A stretch of 56,315 bases of DNA from Candidatus Avelusimicrobium gallicola (lineage in GTDB: Bacteria; Elusimicrobiota; Elusimicrobia; Elusimicrobiales; UBA9959), in assembly GCA_020722185.1 (NCBI GenBank), contig DYLH01000001.1, positions 1 through 56,315 on the forward strand, written 5' to 3'. The notes beneath the pieces were generated by a model. The model had not been told where the DNA came from and made no database searches. It saw only the letters and a program-made list of their open reading frames with translations. Below, piece after piece: positions 48,801 through 50,008 of this stretch; positions within the stretch are counted from its first letter, which is position 1, and each line of letters starts with the position of its first letter. The position numbers and the translations under genes are program-made.

Positions 48801-49987
48801 TGAAGTTATCAGACGCTAATATTTATCTTGCCCAAGATTTTTCAGCTTCAGCTTTAGTTCAAACTTCCACTATCACGATTATTAAACCGGTTCAACCTCC
48901 AGCTGGCACCGCCTGGCCATATTCTACAGGAAACTTGTTCAATATACAGACTATGGCTGATATATATGTGGATTCTCTGCTTTCCCCAAGAGTTTATATA
49001 AGCGGCAATGACGGAAAATTGAGAGTGATAAACTATAATGGCACAGAAAGGTGGACTTTTGCCACATCTCCTATTTCTGCCATAAAAACAGCGCCATTAA
49101 TTGAGGAAACTGCTTCTGGCGTGTACATTTATTTCGCTACAGAAAATGGAGAAGTTTATAAACTTAAGGATGACGACATCAGCTATACTCAAGTGTGGAA
49201 GGTGTCTCTCAGTTCAGCGATTAAGGGGAATATAATAGACAATGAAACTGGTTTATATATGGGAACTGTGGACAATAAGATTCATTGCCTCAATAAGTCA
49301 GATGGGCTTAACTGTTCTGCTTGGACATATGATAGCGGCTTTGATGCTCCTATGAGCGGCACATTTTCAATAGATTGGAGAGTGGATGTAAACAGAGGCT
49401 GGATCGGCCTTGAAAATGGCAAAGTTATTTCTTTTAGATTAAGCGATGGCATTATACAAAACCAATTCATTACCGGTAGCCCGATATATGGTTCTCCTTA
49501 TGTAGATAGCGCTTATTCAAGCGCTAATAATAACCTTTACATAACTTCTTCAGATAGAAAATTGTATTCAAGAAATGCGGCAGAACTTACAACCTATCCA
49601 CCTTATTGGCAGGATTACACAGCGGTTTCAGAAATAAAAACCTCGCCATGGGTTACCCTTGACGCTGAACCCAATAAATATGTTTTCTTTGGTGATGAGA
49701 GCGGAAGATTATATAAGGTGAGCGCCACAAGTGGAACTTTGGCGGATCAGGGGTGGATCTATAATGCCAATGCCCCAATAAGCGTCTCGCCAATCGTATG
49801 GGATAAGGTGTACTTTGGCGCTGGAAACTGCATATATGCTTTAAATACTTTAACAGGCGCTATAGCCCCGGGTTATCCCGTGTGCGCTGGCGCCAGGATT
49901 AAAAATGATCTTGTTCTAGATGTTGATAATAATGTATTGGTCTTTTCAGCAGATGATGGGAAAACCTATATGGTGAGCGCACCATAG
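21833..49987 (+). CDS. Giant multi-domain surface protein (9384 residues)
   Basis: One uninterrupted frame of 28,155 bases, predicted mass near 1 MDa. A signal peptide ends at AFA/E (residues 48/49). Order thereafter: four related domains (about 49-586); an Ig-like link; array 1 of about 23 type-A modules with three type-B modules (about 700-3700); two FN3; propeller 1 (about 3918-4343); array 2 of about 24 A and four B modules (about 4343-7433); two FN3; propeller 2 (about 7663-8086); two A modules; one FN3; two lamin-tail-like domains (about 8429-8720); an unassigned region; a C-terminal PQQ-like propeller (about 9029-9384). Arrays appear cysteine-free and rich in Ser, Thr, Asn and Asp, as in extracellular adhesins. 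No membrane anchor, LPXTG or type-IX sorting domain is seen. ATG 21833 or GTG 21890 could be the start. Most likely an exported adhesin or surface fibre; ligand unknown. Confidence 0.93.
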   Translation: MKETEFRKNVVAGFWSAFKVRQGQARQGRAATTFLFFIFYLLVSNAFAEPRIKTVEYNFGGYYSATDLASNSQYNFPTRTIKLPEKKKEIISAWLEYEGLARSNINVNPIRIYFNAGTSASTIRFQSSQYTSQTGESIRLFARADVTSVISAELASLETGRQFTAGVRITGPTSNMHTMKLYITYEYDDASSIQVKTVRFPLYSDYTEKIAAFTGQHPAGTALMQYQADLPDMRSIQQQWFEIKGFRQNTTGDGSVYVNINGGANEPIQNHDDSLNDSYYWKYLSSSGIVQGFSTGTLQTANIVTTVEPNNLLSGEVVITYEADASASSKIQTVRYFLGQGELANSTTYFQMPLFLREEGISLKEVYLRITGSFDSSRADSLPIDSKIGSTLLSQRLYSIQSVAAQISGYEFFHSLTGAISGWIGNGTVIGSTIAAVSNAGGATGAHGAEMIVTYQYSNDAAHTTNYGVFSGNSASGTTKPYSYTSNVYWVESGSSKTLTGSYVYSNTINNVNSQDFSTTISFNGNNARTVSNRTIAEATTVSRFYQNLSQVFIGNTSFTSNYTISTTRGAFGGQSYISYLYVPPPKETLSLNQKKTDDTIISPNTYTNQDTVKFEAIVSSSMTADNLALVVEVKPNASAFNGLNLTTGTISAYNNSPITVSVSSSGLISGTLYKWRARVLGDGGTSAWINFTAPSFGVDLSTPPAPAMANITPQDDENLNYGSVSFDFEDVTDSGGSGLKNYEVQVATSSDFTAITFSSQPVASLASSTFSENYYYWRVRSYDNAGNISVWSSTRSFRIDLSSPIITDNQLGDNVWRKENNAVYDIDFADTGGSLLKQVEVKITSGPNQSGTVFADWTPVLTNINSGTYTNNWPLPAGVWDLIQSWTTNYVSIKVIDYSTNTKVLNDAFYILKDTQSPTFTNAEFGGDLIWRKTGRDYNVDFMDIFSKLGGAKYEAWTGIGKTGTQKIPLTSIAGVSGSSFVTDWPVDFASLAGDTTNYISIEIYDIAGNTTTIVDAFRVLKDTTSPSYVNWETGGDLVWRNTGRNYNVDFEDFASNLAGAEYEAWTGANKTGEQKIALTAIPGVSGNSFTSDWPVDFASLSGDATNYISIEFYDVSGNTTTISDAFFILKDTTSPSIVSLLSPLDGVKTNSQFWFFDWTNSSDTGGGISNYEMEIATSTDFTTIAYSSSPEVSHASFGLLAENTYYWRVRAKDIAGNFSYYSSTRTFTIDLTSPSIIDNQTGDNIWRNTNSGIYNVDFEDLGGGLLSKFQVKATTGPNQSGEIVVDWYDVATNINLQLYDSNWGIPAFVFDSIQSGVTAYVSVRAYDNVGNIGEQNDVFYILKDTVSIFIVDNQAGDDVWHKINPGSVYNVSFNDIGGSLIDTIEYSAWTGTNQTGLNTIPWTTISSGPANIQNFSSLWGVSDSSWTALSQGFNYISVRAWNIAGTTSTLNDVFYIKKDTTTPNVADNQSGDDVWRKSAGTLYNVDFNDTGGSLINGIEYAIYSNPGMSGTLRKDWTPIIQPPLGASSYTQDWSVDFTALSEGETTNYISVRVWDIAGSTTTIFDVFYINKDITLPSISDNQPGDDVWRSSSGTVYDVDFNDFGGSLLDYAEVKITTGTGQSGTLISDWTTFLSNISSTSYSQDWALSSSLWDALAGGINYISVRVYDKAGNTQTYGDIFYIKKDTVAPTIEDNQTGDAIWRASSGLYNVDFNDIGGSLLNKVQVKITTGLNQTGTLIVDWSDVLTGINSYSYSSDWAIPSSIWDLLPNGTSYISVRVYDNSGLSADKVDAFYVLKDTSVPVIIDNQIGDDTWRRFGGTLYDIDFVDNGAGLSGARYEAWTGSGKTGIQKIPPTEISGVSGTSFTTNWSIDFTLLEQGTNYISVEVYDKLGSTATLIDAFYVKKDNVSPTISDNQIGDYTWRNSSGTLYDVDFQDLTSLLATAQYTIYSAPSFGGNLIVAWSDISSNLNVSSYVDPWSLASNHWDLLPAGTSYVSVRVYDNSGNLSQINDVFFIQKDTQNPSVDLTLINSTSDINGAYYGPYALDPGSVFDVDFYDQGYSKIKNPQYAIYSGASLGGTQVKDWTNITLNAGSTYYTSNWRVDFSSLLKEPSTNYISVRVFDNAGNYSTIVDAFRIFRSSSNAPEVFDNQEGDDVWRNANSGFYDVDFSSNSDYQLDWFEAQAWSETGQLGDLIANWTTVQIELNTNNYTTNWQLPTSFFDSLREGRNYISVRVYDKATPHNVSSREEVFYVNKDTTAPSIPILSMPQGVNLNYPDIIFDWADSNALASGTSNYELLVATSNDFTTINYSSNPADSQSLNTFAENIYYWKVRAKDNAENFSQWTSTAWFRVDLTTPIITDSQGDATYYQTLNTGLYNVDFSDLGGSLLSKFQIKAMTGANQTGDLIFDWSDNTTNINSVSFSANWPIDSNLWNLLPNGTSYISIKILDYATNYASLIDAFTVLKDTVPPLIIDNQSGDELWRDSDPGAIYNVDFADDTSLLTTAQYKIHSFSQEGGALIKDWTNIFTDISSFTYTDPLALSSGDWAILPEGQSYVSVRAFDMADLSSSLIDAFYIRKDVSAPFISDNQAGDTLWQSSPGKNYDIDFYDTFSGLSAIQYQVSTQPAGASPITDWIDISVLTNYPTYYTDNWSVDFSTLAINATNYISVRVFDRLSHSATFYDVFYILKDVTPPSIADNQPGDDSWRNDNSALYDIDFNDIGGSLLNRVQVKITSGVAQSGTLIADWTDVLTGISTSPYTDDWSLTFDLWNLLPGGTSYVSVRVYDNAGNYGEISDAFYIKKDTIAPSILDNQNGDNIWRNSNNAFYDVDFNDNGGSLLDKVQVKITTGPNQTGTVVSDWTDVLTGINSYSYSGDWSLSSGLWDLLPSGTSYISIKVYDRAGSFASLTDAFYIQKDTIPPTYLANQTGDSLWRNSNSGLYDIDFNDSGGALLSKIQIKASTNTSELLPALFDWTDNITAINSFSYLSNWPLDSNLWNLLSSGTNYISVRIYDWAENYSQINNAFYILKDTQNPTALAISPTDAGALNFNVFYSSSDFGYSGVDYVKLYYTYNTASPHTWTQYGVNFTSSPIAFSAPQSGTIGFKVVAYDRAGNSDETDPPLTTSAPELTTIIDLSSPQIIDNQAGDDVWRKSAGTLYNIDFSASGSSLLDTAQYRVMSGSGQTGTIIKDWTTIFSSINASTYSNDWTIDFDALKSSFNYVSVRIWNNAGSTSTLTDAFYVKKDTQAPLTIDNQSDDIYRNSDLGAIYDVDFEDGLSLLSKVQYSISSASQSASGNIISWIDIASAISSNVYTNNWAIDFSTPALASGTTGYVSVRVYDLAGNISISTDVFSIFKDTVPPSIADNQSGDDNWRNVNTAIYNVDFNDNGGSLIEKVQVKITTGIAQSGSVIADWADVLTGINSPSYSDNWSLPSGLWNLLSGGTNYVSVRVYDKAGNSANLTDAFYILKDVNAPYILDNQSGDTVWRSSNNGIYDIDFQDLLSGVSSFDIKVTTGPGAVEIVRDWTNNLSNINSTSYNNNWSFSEDIWNSLIPGYNYISIRSSDIAGNISILNDAFYVKKDTTAPVIIDNQTGDFVWRSSFSGVYYDVDFTDDLSLLFKFQLRASTGPNGTGILAFDWTDNISNINSASYNDNWSLSSELWNLLPSGTSYISIRAFDNALASATIFDAFYVLKDTISPSTINDLSATNGSEGEINISFTAPYDSLSGNLSYIVKISSSVAIDSGNFDLAETYTQNWIPASGGSAENFVLTGLQPNTLYYVAIKTQDKAENISSISNTASATSGADTTPPADITDLTAFSGAFEGQIDLHWTAPGDNINVGTATVYQVRYRTDVPITDTTIWDYANVYSQNWTPLYAGETENKTISGLTPGTTYYWAIKTLDDVGNISGLSNSPSAVAQKAGAVGGVLLYGVNGGAGDVPHFRRWSPPNWGSEQTGIATDASDTALIRHVIVRASKHRNEKIAGMLSSDGVLQIQRYNGVTNTWTNEWSTATIGAANSAYRGFDIAYEQNSGRAMVLYSGTPAGTLYYNIWNGTSWTGAISLTTGTAYAALWVALAPKPNSDELMAAFSKATSRELYVIRWTSTTWRDGHQVISSVGSTVKQNFDIAWETNGGECLIIYTDNSTKGRAFTKKWNGSSWAAYTANNFAFGGGNGVPQWLRLVPNPNPESPYADYISACSVDNQSDWNCSIWNGSQWAYQQTEDPTVRNVANQARTIDAAWESNGNKLVVVTAETVNNIRYAVWNAGAWQTTLAAGPSLSGWSNDPNYIQMESDPNTNSIVLNASSASTDLRAANWNGSSFALGATHTTAISANAYQPFGFALHRHDTSPPTLTDNQSGDDTWRNLNTGVYDVDANDTGGSHLKEIQVKIYTGASQTGDLIADWATAVSTAGVDSYTDNWFVSYALWNLLPEGTNYVSLRAKDGAENISVNPIIDAFYIKKDTTSPAMVSLYLPTNNSYADTLTPYFDWSDSYDLTSGVSLYELQVSSDESFATLDYSYSGALSQSTATALSSGIYFWRVRTKDNAGNYSAYTSTYSFVIDTAAPTFVDNQIGDDVWRNTNNALYDVDFNESESLLDKVQVKINTGPNQTGTLLADWTDILTNINSASYANNWSLPSVLWDLLQDGTNYISIKAFDKAGNSNVLVDAFYIKKDITLPQITDNQLGDDNWRSSNDAFYDVDFIDSGGSLLNKFQVKITTGPNQSGTLIADWTDNVININSSAYTDSWSFPSSLWDLLPAGTSYSSVRVYDNAGNSKDLNDVFYIKKDTENPTIATNLYPPDGYYSNTSNQIFDWDDSFDGASGVYGYEIYISTLTDFSVITSSSLLTISQYQSNNLYSGTYYWHIRSIDKAGNYSFFTSTYTLYVDTASPSIVDNQTGDDVWRNSNPGAIYDVDFNDTGISLLDSIEYSVWTDLNFTGTNLISWTLITSSPAALSSFTDNWTVNFSLLSNGTNYVSVRVSDRAQNITTLSDAFYIRKDISSPTIIDNQPGDDVWRNSAGTLYNIDFSDIGGSKISKFQLKITGGAGQTGTVYSDWFDRIININADTYIGDFDLGISTWTLLPEGTSYISLKVFDNAGNFSELTDAFYLKKDTTTPTIIDNQSGDDIWRVSSGTFYNIDFLDTGGAKLDHFDIKITTGLNQTGTLIADWTTIVSGINSDSYTSDWSLSESMWNYLQTGYNYVSVRVFDKAGNTQSLIDAFYIKKSTIAPIIIDNQLGDDVWRNAAGTVYNVDFQDQGTSGLDTAQYKITTLPNQGGTVLKEWSTIASAINASAYSSDWQVDFASLLEGVTNYVSVRVWDIAGATTTLNDVFYILKDVTLPSISDNQTGDDIWRNSSGTLYNIDFSDLGGSLLNKVQVKITTGPNQTGTLVADWTDNITGMNSSSYSDNWPLSTALWPLLPEGQSYVSVKIYDNADNSQSLIDAFYIRKDTTSPSFVSLISPSNSQIKNVSNPLFDWSDSLDLMSSISGYEIEISTKEDFSTVEISSFVLTSQIQPNLALSTTYYWHVRAKDNAGNYSAFSSTYSVIIDTISPSIIDNQLGEYVWRNVNPGAIYDIDFNDNLTGLSQIEYSAWTGAGQTGNNVIDWTLISSGTLGLSYTQNFAINFDLLAAGTNYISVRSWDIAQTTNTLIDAFTVLKDTFAPTVSDNQLGDNIWRNSNSGLYDVDFQDNLSMLATAQYYISTQPNQGGTLIVDWTDIFSAINSPSYASNWAISYFDLMPEGTSYVSVKVWDNLGQTNVLQDVFYVLKDTTPPNVIDNQSDILLAGEQADVSNIDVDFNDNGGSLLGNIQYTAWTEPGRIGGEIIPWTNIASGINSNSYTMNWSINFAALPNLATSYISVRAYDNAGNSYFYNDVFWVYKRASAPAIIDNQSGDDVWRRINTGIYNVDFQSQSGANLDKFDIRAATDINGGFYSPDWTNVVSNINSTLYTADWSLPSSFFDLLAPGTNYISVRAYDLVPSSATLENAFYVLKDTIAPTTIDNQTGDDVWRNTAGTSYDVDFFDDLSKLATAQYKVTSAINQGGNLIIDWTDIFAGVNTSSQTADWALSSALWSSLPEGQSYVSVRVYDVAGSSTTADDVFYIKKDTTSPDGISLVSPANEEKLSTSLILFDWTDSSDLTSGISNYELEISTEIDFSIVNYSSNPTNSQSSLSILDGKYYWRVRAKDNAGNYSAFTSTRSFYIDTSSPIIVNNQISPTDWYSSDPGSVFNIDFQDLDTGVTTAQYKIHSASGESGILIKDWTDIFTNISSSSYTDNWALISGDWALLSEGQNYVSVRVFNTVGLSSTSIDAFILRKDTSAPSVIDNQSGDDVWRNAAGTLYNVDFEDLGSGFATAQYRITDAIGGVGTVLKDWTDIVSATQTALYSADWQIDFFALQESATNYISVRAYDSLGISTMVYDVFYVLKDITNPTIADNQSDDTVWRNSDPGAIYDIDFGDLGGSKLNKFQIKITTGQNETGAIVSDWTDKVLAINATYYNQNFGLDFNTLNEGLNYVSVRVFDYAQNTAQIIDAFSVRKDTMPPTIVDNQSGDDTWRGTNNGLYDVDFADSGNSLLSKFQLKATTGPNQSGVLVFDWTDNITNISSSSYNDNWSLSSALWNLLPSGTSYISVKAFDVAGSSSALIDAFYILKDTQTVSITDNQSGDYMWRSANTGFYDIDFSANGNSLIDRVEVRASTMPLAIGPFLTDWTIALAGISSTAYTNNWQLPQSVFDSLLSGVSNYISVKGVNQAGGYAILNDAFIVLKDTVVPSVMNNISGGDLMWRNSSGTVYNVDFNDAGGSMLSGFEVRASTVAGGYGTLLFDWTLVISTPISVSSYSNDWALPQGKFEILMENVTNYISIKVYDVAGNTTTIADAFFVLKDTTAPSIVDNQAGDDIWRNLNTGMYNIDFQDIGGSLISRFQIRASTNSGTVGPFIPDWTDNIVNINSSSYSDLWPITSSIWSLLLNGTNYISVRVFDNAGNFTTLGYQPFYILKDTALSTFVNNESGGDLIWRKEGRNYEVYFNDEHSGLEKVQYSASTNSASGDASLIDWTDIALPQGSTYYYTPWSINFDALKEEVTNYISVRAIDVAGSTTTLIDAFFVLKDTTPPVILDNQVGEFVWRNSSGTFYDVDFTDIGGSKLSKFQIRASTSSGGIAPYSPDWTDNILNIISPSYSENWALSSDIWLSLSESVTNYISIMVYDVAGNTTTIIDAFNILKDTTLPHIIDNQIGDDMWRSTGGTLYNVDFEDFGSRISSAAYLAWTGPNKTGAQVIVSSQIFTSTGAIAYTDAWPIDFDNLEQGYNYISVMAWDIAGNNSEYTDAFYVKKDTAAPIITDLQQGDTTWYKSNPGNAFNVDFEDNGIGVSTATFEAWTGPNKTGINVLISTYIFTNSPIYSYTNEWGPTLAQWDLLVQGTNYISVTAYDDLGHSSSVEDVFYILKDTMPPAQISDLTAQTPNLDIDEGKIYIKWTAVGDDGLLGNASYYMIRYRTDGDVMEANFDASSVYISTLVPKSPGLLEGLMMSGFTAGATYYIAIKTVDRAGNTAISNSTSTYAGVDKTNPSAISDLSAQQGSFAGQIDLSWTAPGEGVAGIASSGTATSYIVKYAPYLINSANFDSASTYSQTWVPSQYGTIENRTLGGLTPGTTYSIAIKAVDEAGNIGPISNIVIGTATPLGAADGLIAYGVMSPANTLQYRFWTPPNWSSASNYSIGTSTARWVVLKSAAVVANQKLATILNSDNTMKILLSKDGGNWHDITPSPAPAPGSSLYRKFDMAVENLSGRIMVAYYNGTPGAINYAVWSSTAVAWVEGPKSLAMASLSGTVNWVKMKSMPGTNRIALVVLDSNSDISAVIWDGASWTSNSNMTTAAAIATEECFDVAWESLSGDAMVLWGQGTATNYKIWNSLSQWSAAIAGPNIGGTANWIRMASDPNSDRIGFTSIDSGSDWNVSVWNGSSWSALPTEDAAMLGNASRLTDIAWESRSGQLLIVAVDNTTTDNYFDWIIWDPSAGWSPASPSVAVGNTNTTWGGALRWLKLVPDPNTDNITALGISASNDLRSTNWNGSSWAASGDSVNFNHTLYGTGYLYEFADIDFDRHDNEAPTLSDNQTGDDNWISDPVALYNIDAQDSGGSKLASIETKIYTLSGGGGTLVQDWTAQVIGINSDIYTNDWPIKQATFDIMPQGQSYVWVRAKDGVGNVSAVIADAFYIKKDTNVPTIINNHPTNFDQLWRNTDPGAIYDIDFINNGLSQISSITYSAWTEPNQTGTNTINNAIISSGTTIGNSYTDNWSVDFDLLGHGTNYITVSVWNMAGLSSTTVDAFRILKDTQVPSIIGDLTASSGPTRGSIKLEWTAAGDDGILNNNTQGGYIVKYATYNITEALFNSASAYPQTWIPQNAGALESKVLYGFEVGTTYYFAIKTYDKANSTSSISNIAYSLPQRDNVYINEIYAGGGAGLDWVEFYNNTSNNFSLSGWKIIYKQGALGSAAVEAEIWSGNSEIVESSSVLKINLSSDINPALSYSLILKDNAGNIVDSVQWPSMTNSQSFARIYDGSQIFEIDPTPTGGLLNSISTHSVKLSEISYNDWEFVELYNTGADTITLSDFILRNSYGESFRFTRKIYPSSYILIDNSSISNDAYSWYSAFGINGLKSEGDYLVLEDSSGQSIDRVMWQSGLNYSVYDYRANLVSAANYAPSVATSIIRGSGEGVDTDNDSADFAASSIITPLSRNTNYGLGTANTLVYPSSNSVLPGNFYIKVQPGQDYSSGNNDLIAFVKIGGNEDTKSPHIYRLSDIGFDLSSLSMQTTVHSLNTFTDIDGNKLIDGSIYKVILTADTDSTCSGQIIVSSVTADFSIHSANVYDSSNTWLNENSSVDAVKLEIQNNSHKYNIVLSSLTVTILKDNGTPMSNAEAKSIFESLMVVKNSVLGSTQTYEPAIDTEIVAELSNQNFNIDSSGAQIIPIDINNPSASVIAQTTGYYFMVFKSSYNASLQTPHTFMAKIDLQTMKLSDANIYLAQDFSASALVQTSTITIIKPVQPPAGTAWPYSTGNLFNIQTMADIYVDSLLSPRVYISGNDGKLRVINYNGTERWTFATSPISAIKTAPLIEETASGVYIYFATENGEVYKLKDDDISYTQVWKVSLSSAIKGNIIDNETGLYMGTVDNKIHCLNKSDGLNCSAWTYDSGFDAPMSGTFSIDWRVDVNRGWIGLENGKVISFRLSDGIIQNQFITGSPIYGSPYVDSAYSSANNNLYITSSDRKLYSRNAAELTTYPPYWQDYTAVSEIKTSPWVTLDAEPNKYVFFGDESGRLYKVSATSGTLADQGWIYNANAPISVSPIVWDKVYFGAGNCIYALNTLTGAIAPGYPVCAGARIKNDLVLDVDNNVLVFSADDGKTYMVSAP
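21860..21930 (+). repeat. REP-like palindromic element overlapping the giant gene's 5' end
   Basis: The element begins GTAGTTGC (21860-21867) and ends GCAGCTAC (21920-21927), imperfect terminal inverted repeats. Inside are a hairpin GCGGGC-TTTTG-GTCCGC (21866-21882) and a 15-base tandem pair GCGCCAAGGGCAAGC (21892-21906) / GCGCCAAGGGCGTGC (21907-21921). The tandem pair is translated as RQGQA-RQGRA just before the hydrophobic core of the signal peptide. Confidence 0.55.
21976..23590 (+). repeat. Four tandem N-terminal domains of the giant protein
   Basis: Four diverged copies of a domain of roughly 130-150 residues begin near 21976, 22405, 22816 and 23220. Copies 1-3 open with I-K/Q-T-V followed by an aromatic-rich strand, and each of the four ends in a related strand: YITYEYDDASS, VITYEADASASS, IVTYQYSNDAA, YISYLYVPPP. 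Shared end motifs and equal spacing suggest an old tandem duplication. The fold is unknown and probably all-beta. Confidence 0.6.
24247..32930 (+). repeat. Type-A module array 1 (about 23 copies, 3 type-B inserts)
   Basis: Each module is 108-115 residues (about 324-345 bases). The consensus by eye is D-N-Q-x-G-D-D-x-W-R at the start, Y-D/N-V-D-F and G-G-S-L-L in the first third, then T-G-x-N-Q-T/S-G, a D-W-T/S, a W, G-T-x-Y-V/I-S-V-R-V-Y-D, D-A/V-F-Y and finally K-D-T-T-x-P leading into the next DNQ. Type-B Ig/FN3-like modules with YYWRVRAKDNAGN signatures sit at about 23938, 25240 and 28605. Conserved acidic loops could bind calcium, an inference from pattern only. Confidence 0.9.
32910..33585 (+). 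other. Two FN3 domains in the giant protein
   Basis: Two fibronectin type III domains begin near 32910 (INDLSATNG...INISFTAP) and 33241 (ITDLTAFSG...IDLHWTAPGDN), each ending in a T-x-Y-Y-x-A-I-K-T segment. They separate array 1 from propeller 1. Confidence 0.8.
33585..34860 (+). other. Seven-bladed propeller-like domain 1
   Basis: About 425 residues with seven repeats ending in WNG-T/S-S-W or a variant. Blades alternate between a W-V/L-x-L-x-P-x-P-N type and an F-D-I-A-W/Y-E-x-x-S/N-G type. It is flanked by FN3 domains before and a type-A module after. It contains three cysteines in otherwise cysteine-poor surroundings. A carbohydrate- or protein-binding propeller is likely from the pattern; no catalytic motif is seen. 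Confidence 0.6.
34861..44130 (+). repeat. Type-A module array 2 (about 24 copies, 4 type-B inserts)
   Basis: Same modules as in array 1, from the copy following propeller 1 to the FN3 pair at 44131. Type-B modules lie near 35205, 36180, 38160 and 40130. Copies with an A-W-T-G-x-x-K/Q-T-G second half alternate with copies having V-K-I-T-T-G-P-N-Q-T-G, two recognisable subfamilies. No cysteine was seen in the array. Confidence 0.9.
44131..44820 (+). other. Second FN3 pair in the giant protein
   Basis: Two FN3 domains, beginning near 44131 (ISDLTAQTP...IKWTAVGDDG) and 44475 (ISDLSAQQG...IDLSWTAPGEG). The second ends GLTPGTTYSIAIK, paralleling GLTPGTTYYWAIK at the end of the first pair. They precede propeller 2. 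Confidence 0.8.
44820..46090 (+). other. Seven-bladed propeller-like domain 2
   Basis: Paralogue of propeller 1 with the same entry (LIAYGV, then FWTPPNW) and the same seven alternating blades ending WNGSSW-type. It has one cysteine (EECFDV). It ends with DRHDNEAPTLSDNQ, matching HRHDTSPPTLTDNQ after propeller 1. Confidence 0.6.
46090..47115 (+). repeat. Two further type-A modules and one FN3 domain
   Basis: Modules starting at DNQTGDDNW (46110 region) and NNHPTNFDQLWR (46448 region) are followed by an FN3 domain opening IGDLTASSGPTRGSIKLEWTA. The first module has DAQD where most have VDFxD, as does the module after propeller 1. Confidence 0.75.
47120..47990 (+). other. Two lamin-tail-like domains
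   Basis: Copy 1 shows VYINEIYAGGGAGLDWVEFYNNTSN with LSGWKI. Copy 2 shows VKLSEISYNDWEFVELYNTGAD with LSDFILRN. I-N-E-I, D-W-V-E-F/L-Y-N and L-S-x-W/F are the usual signatures of bacterial lamin tail (LTD) domains on exported proteins. Copy 2 is followed by a DTDNDSADF acidic stretch. An unassigned region (about 47990-48900) follows, with a possible calcium-loop-like DIDGNKLID. Confidence 0.65.
48900..49987 (+). other. C-terminal PQQ-like propeller of the giant protein
   Basis: About 355 residues of blade repeats such as RVYISGNDGKLRVINYNG, YIYFATENGEVYKL, GLYMGTVDNKIHCLN and KVYFGAGNCIYALNTLTG match PQQ-enzyme-like/outer-membrane-assembly-type propellers. The protein ends directly after the last blade. 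Confidence 0.75.
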
Positions 49988-50008
49988 GTGTTTTTACGGA
50001 GTTAGTTT

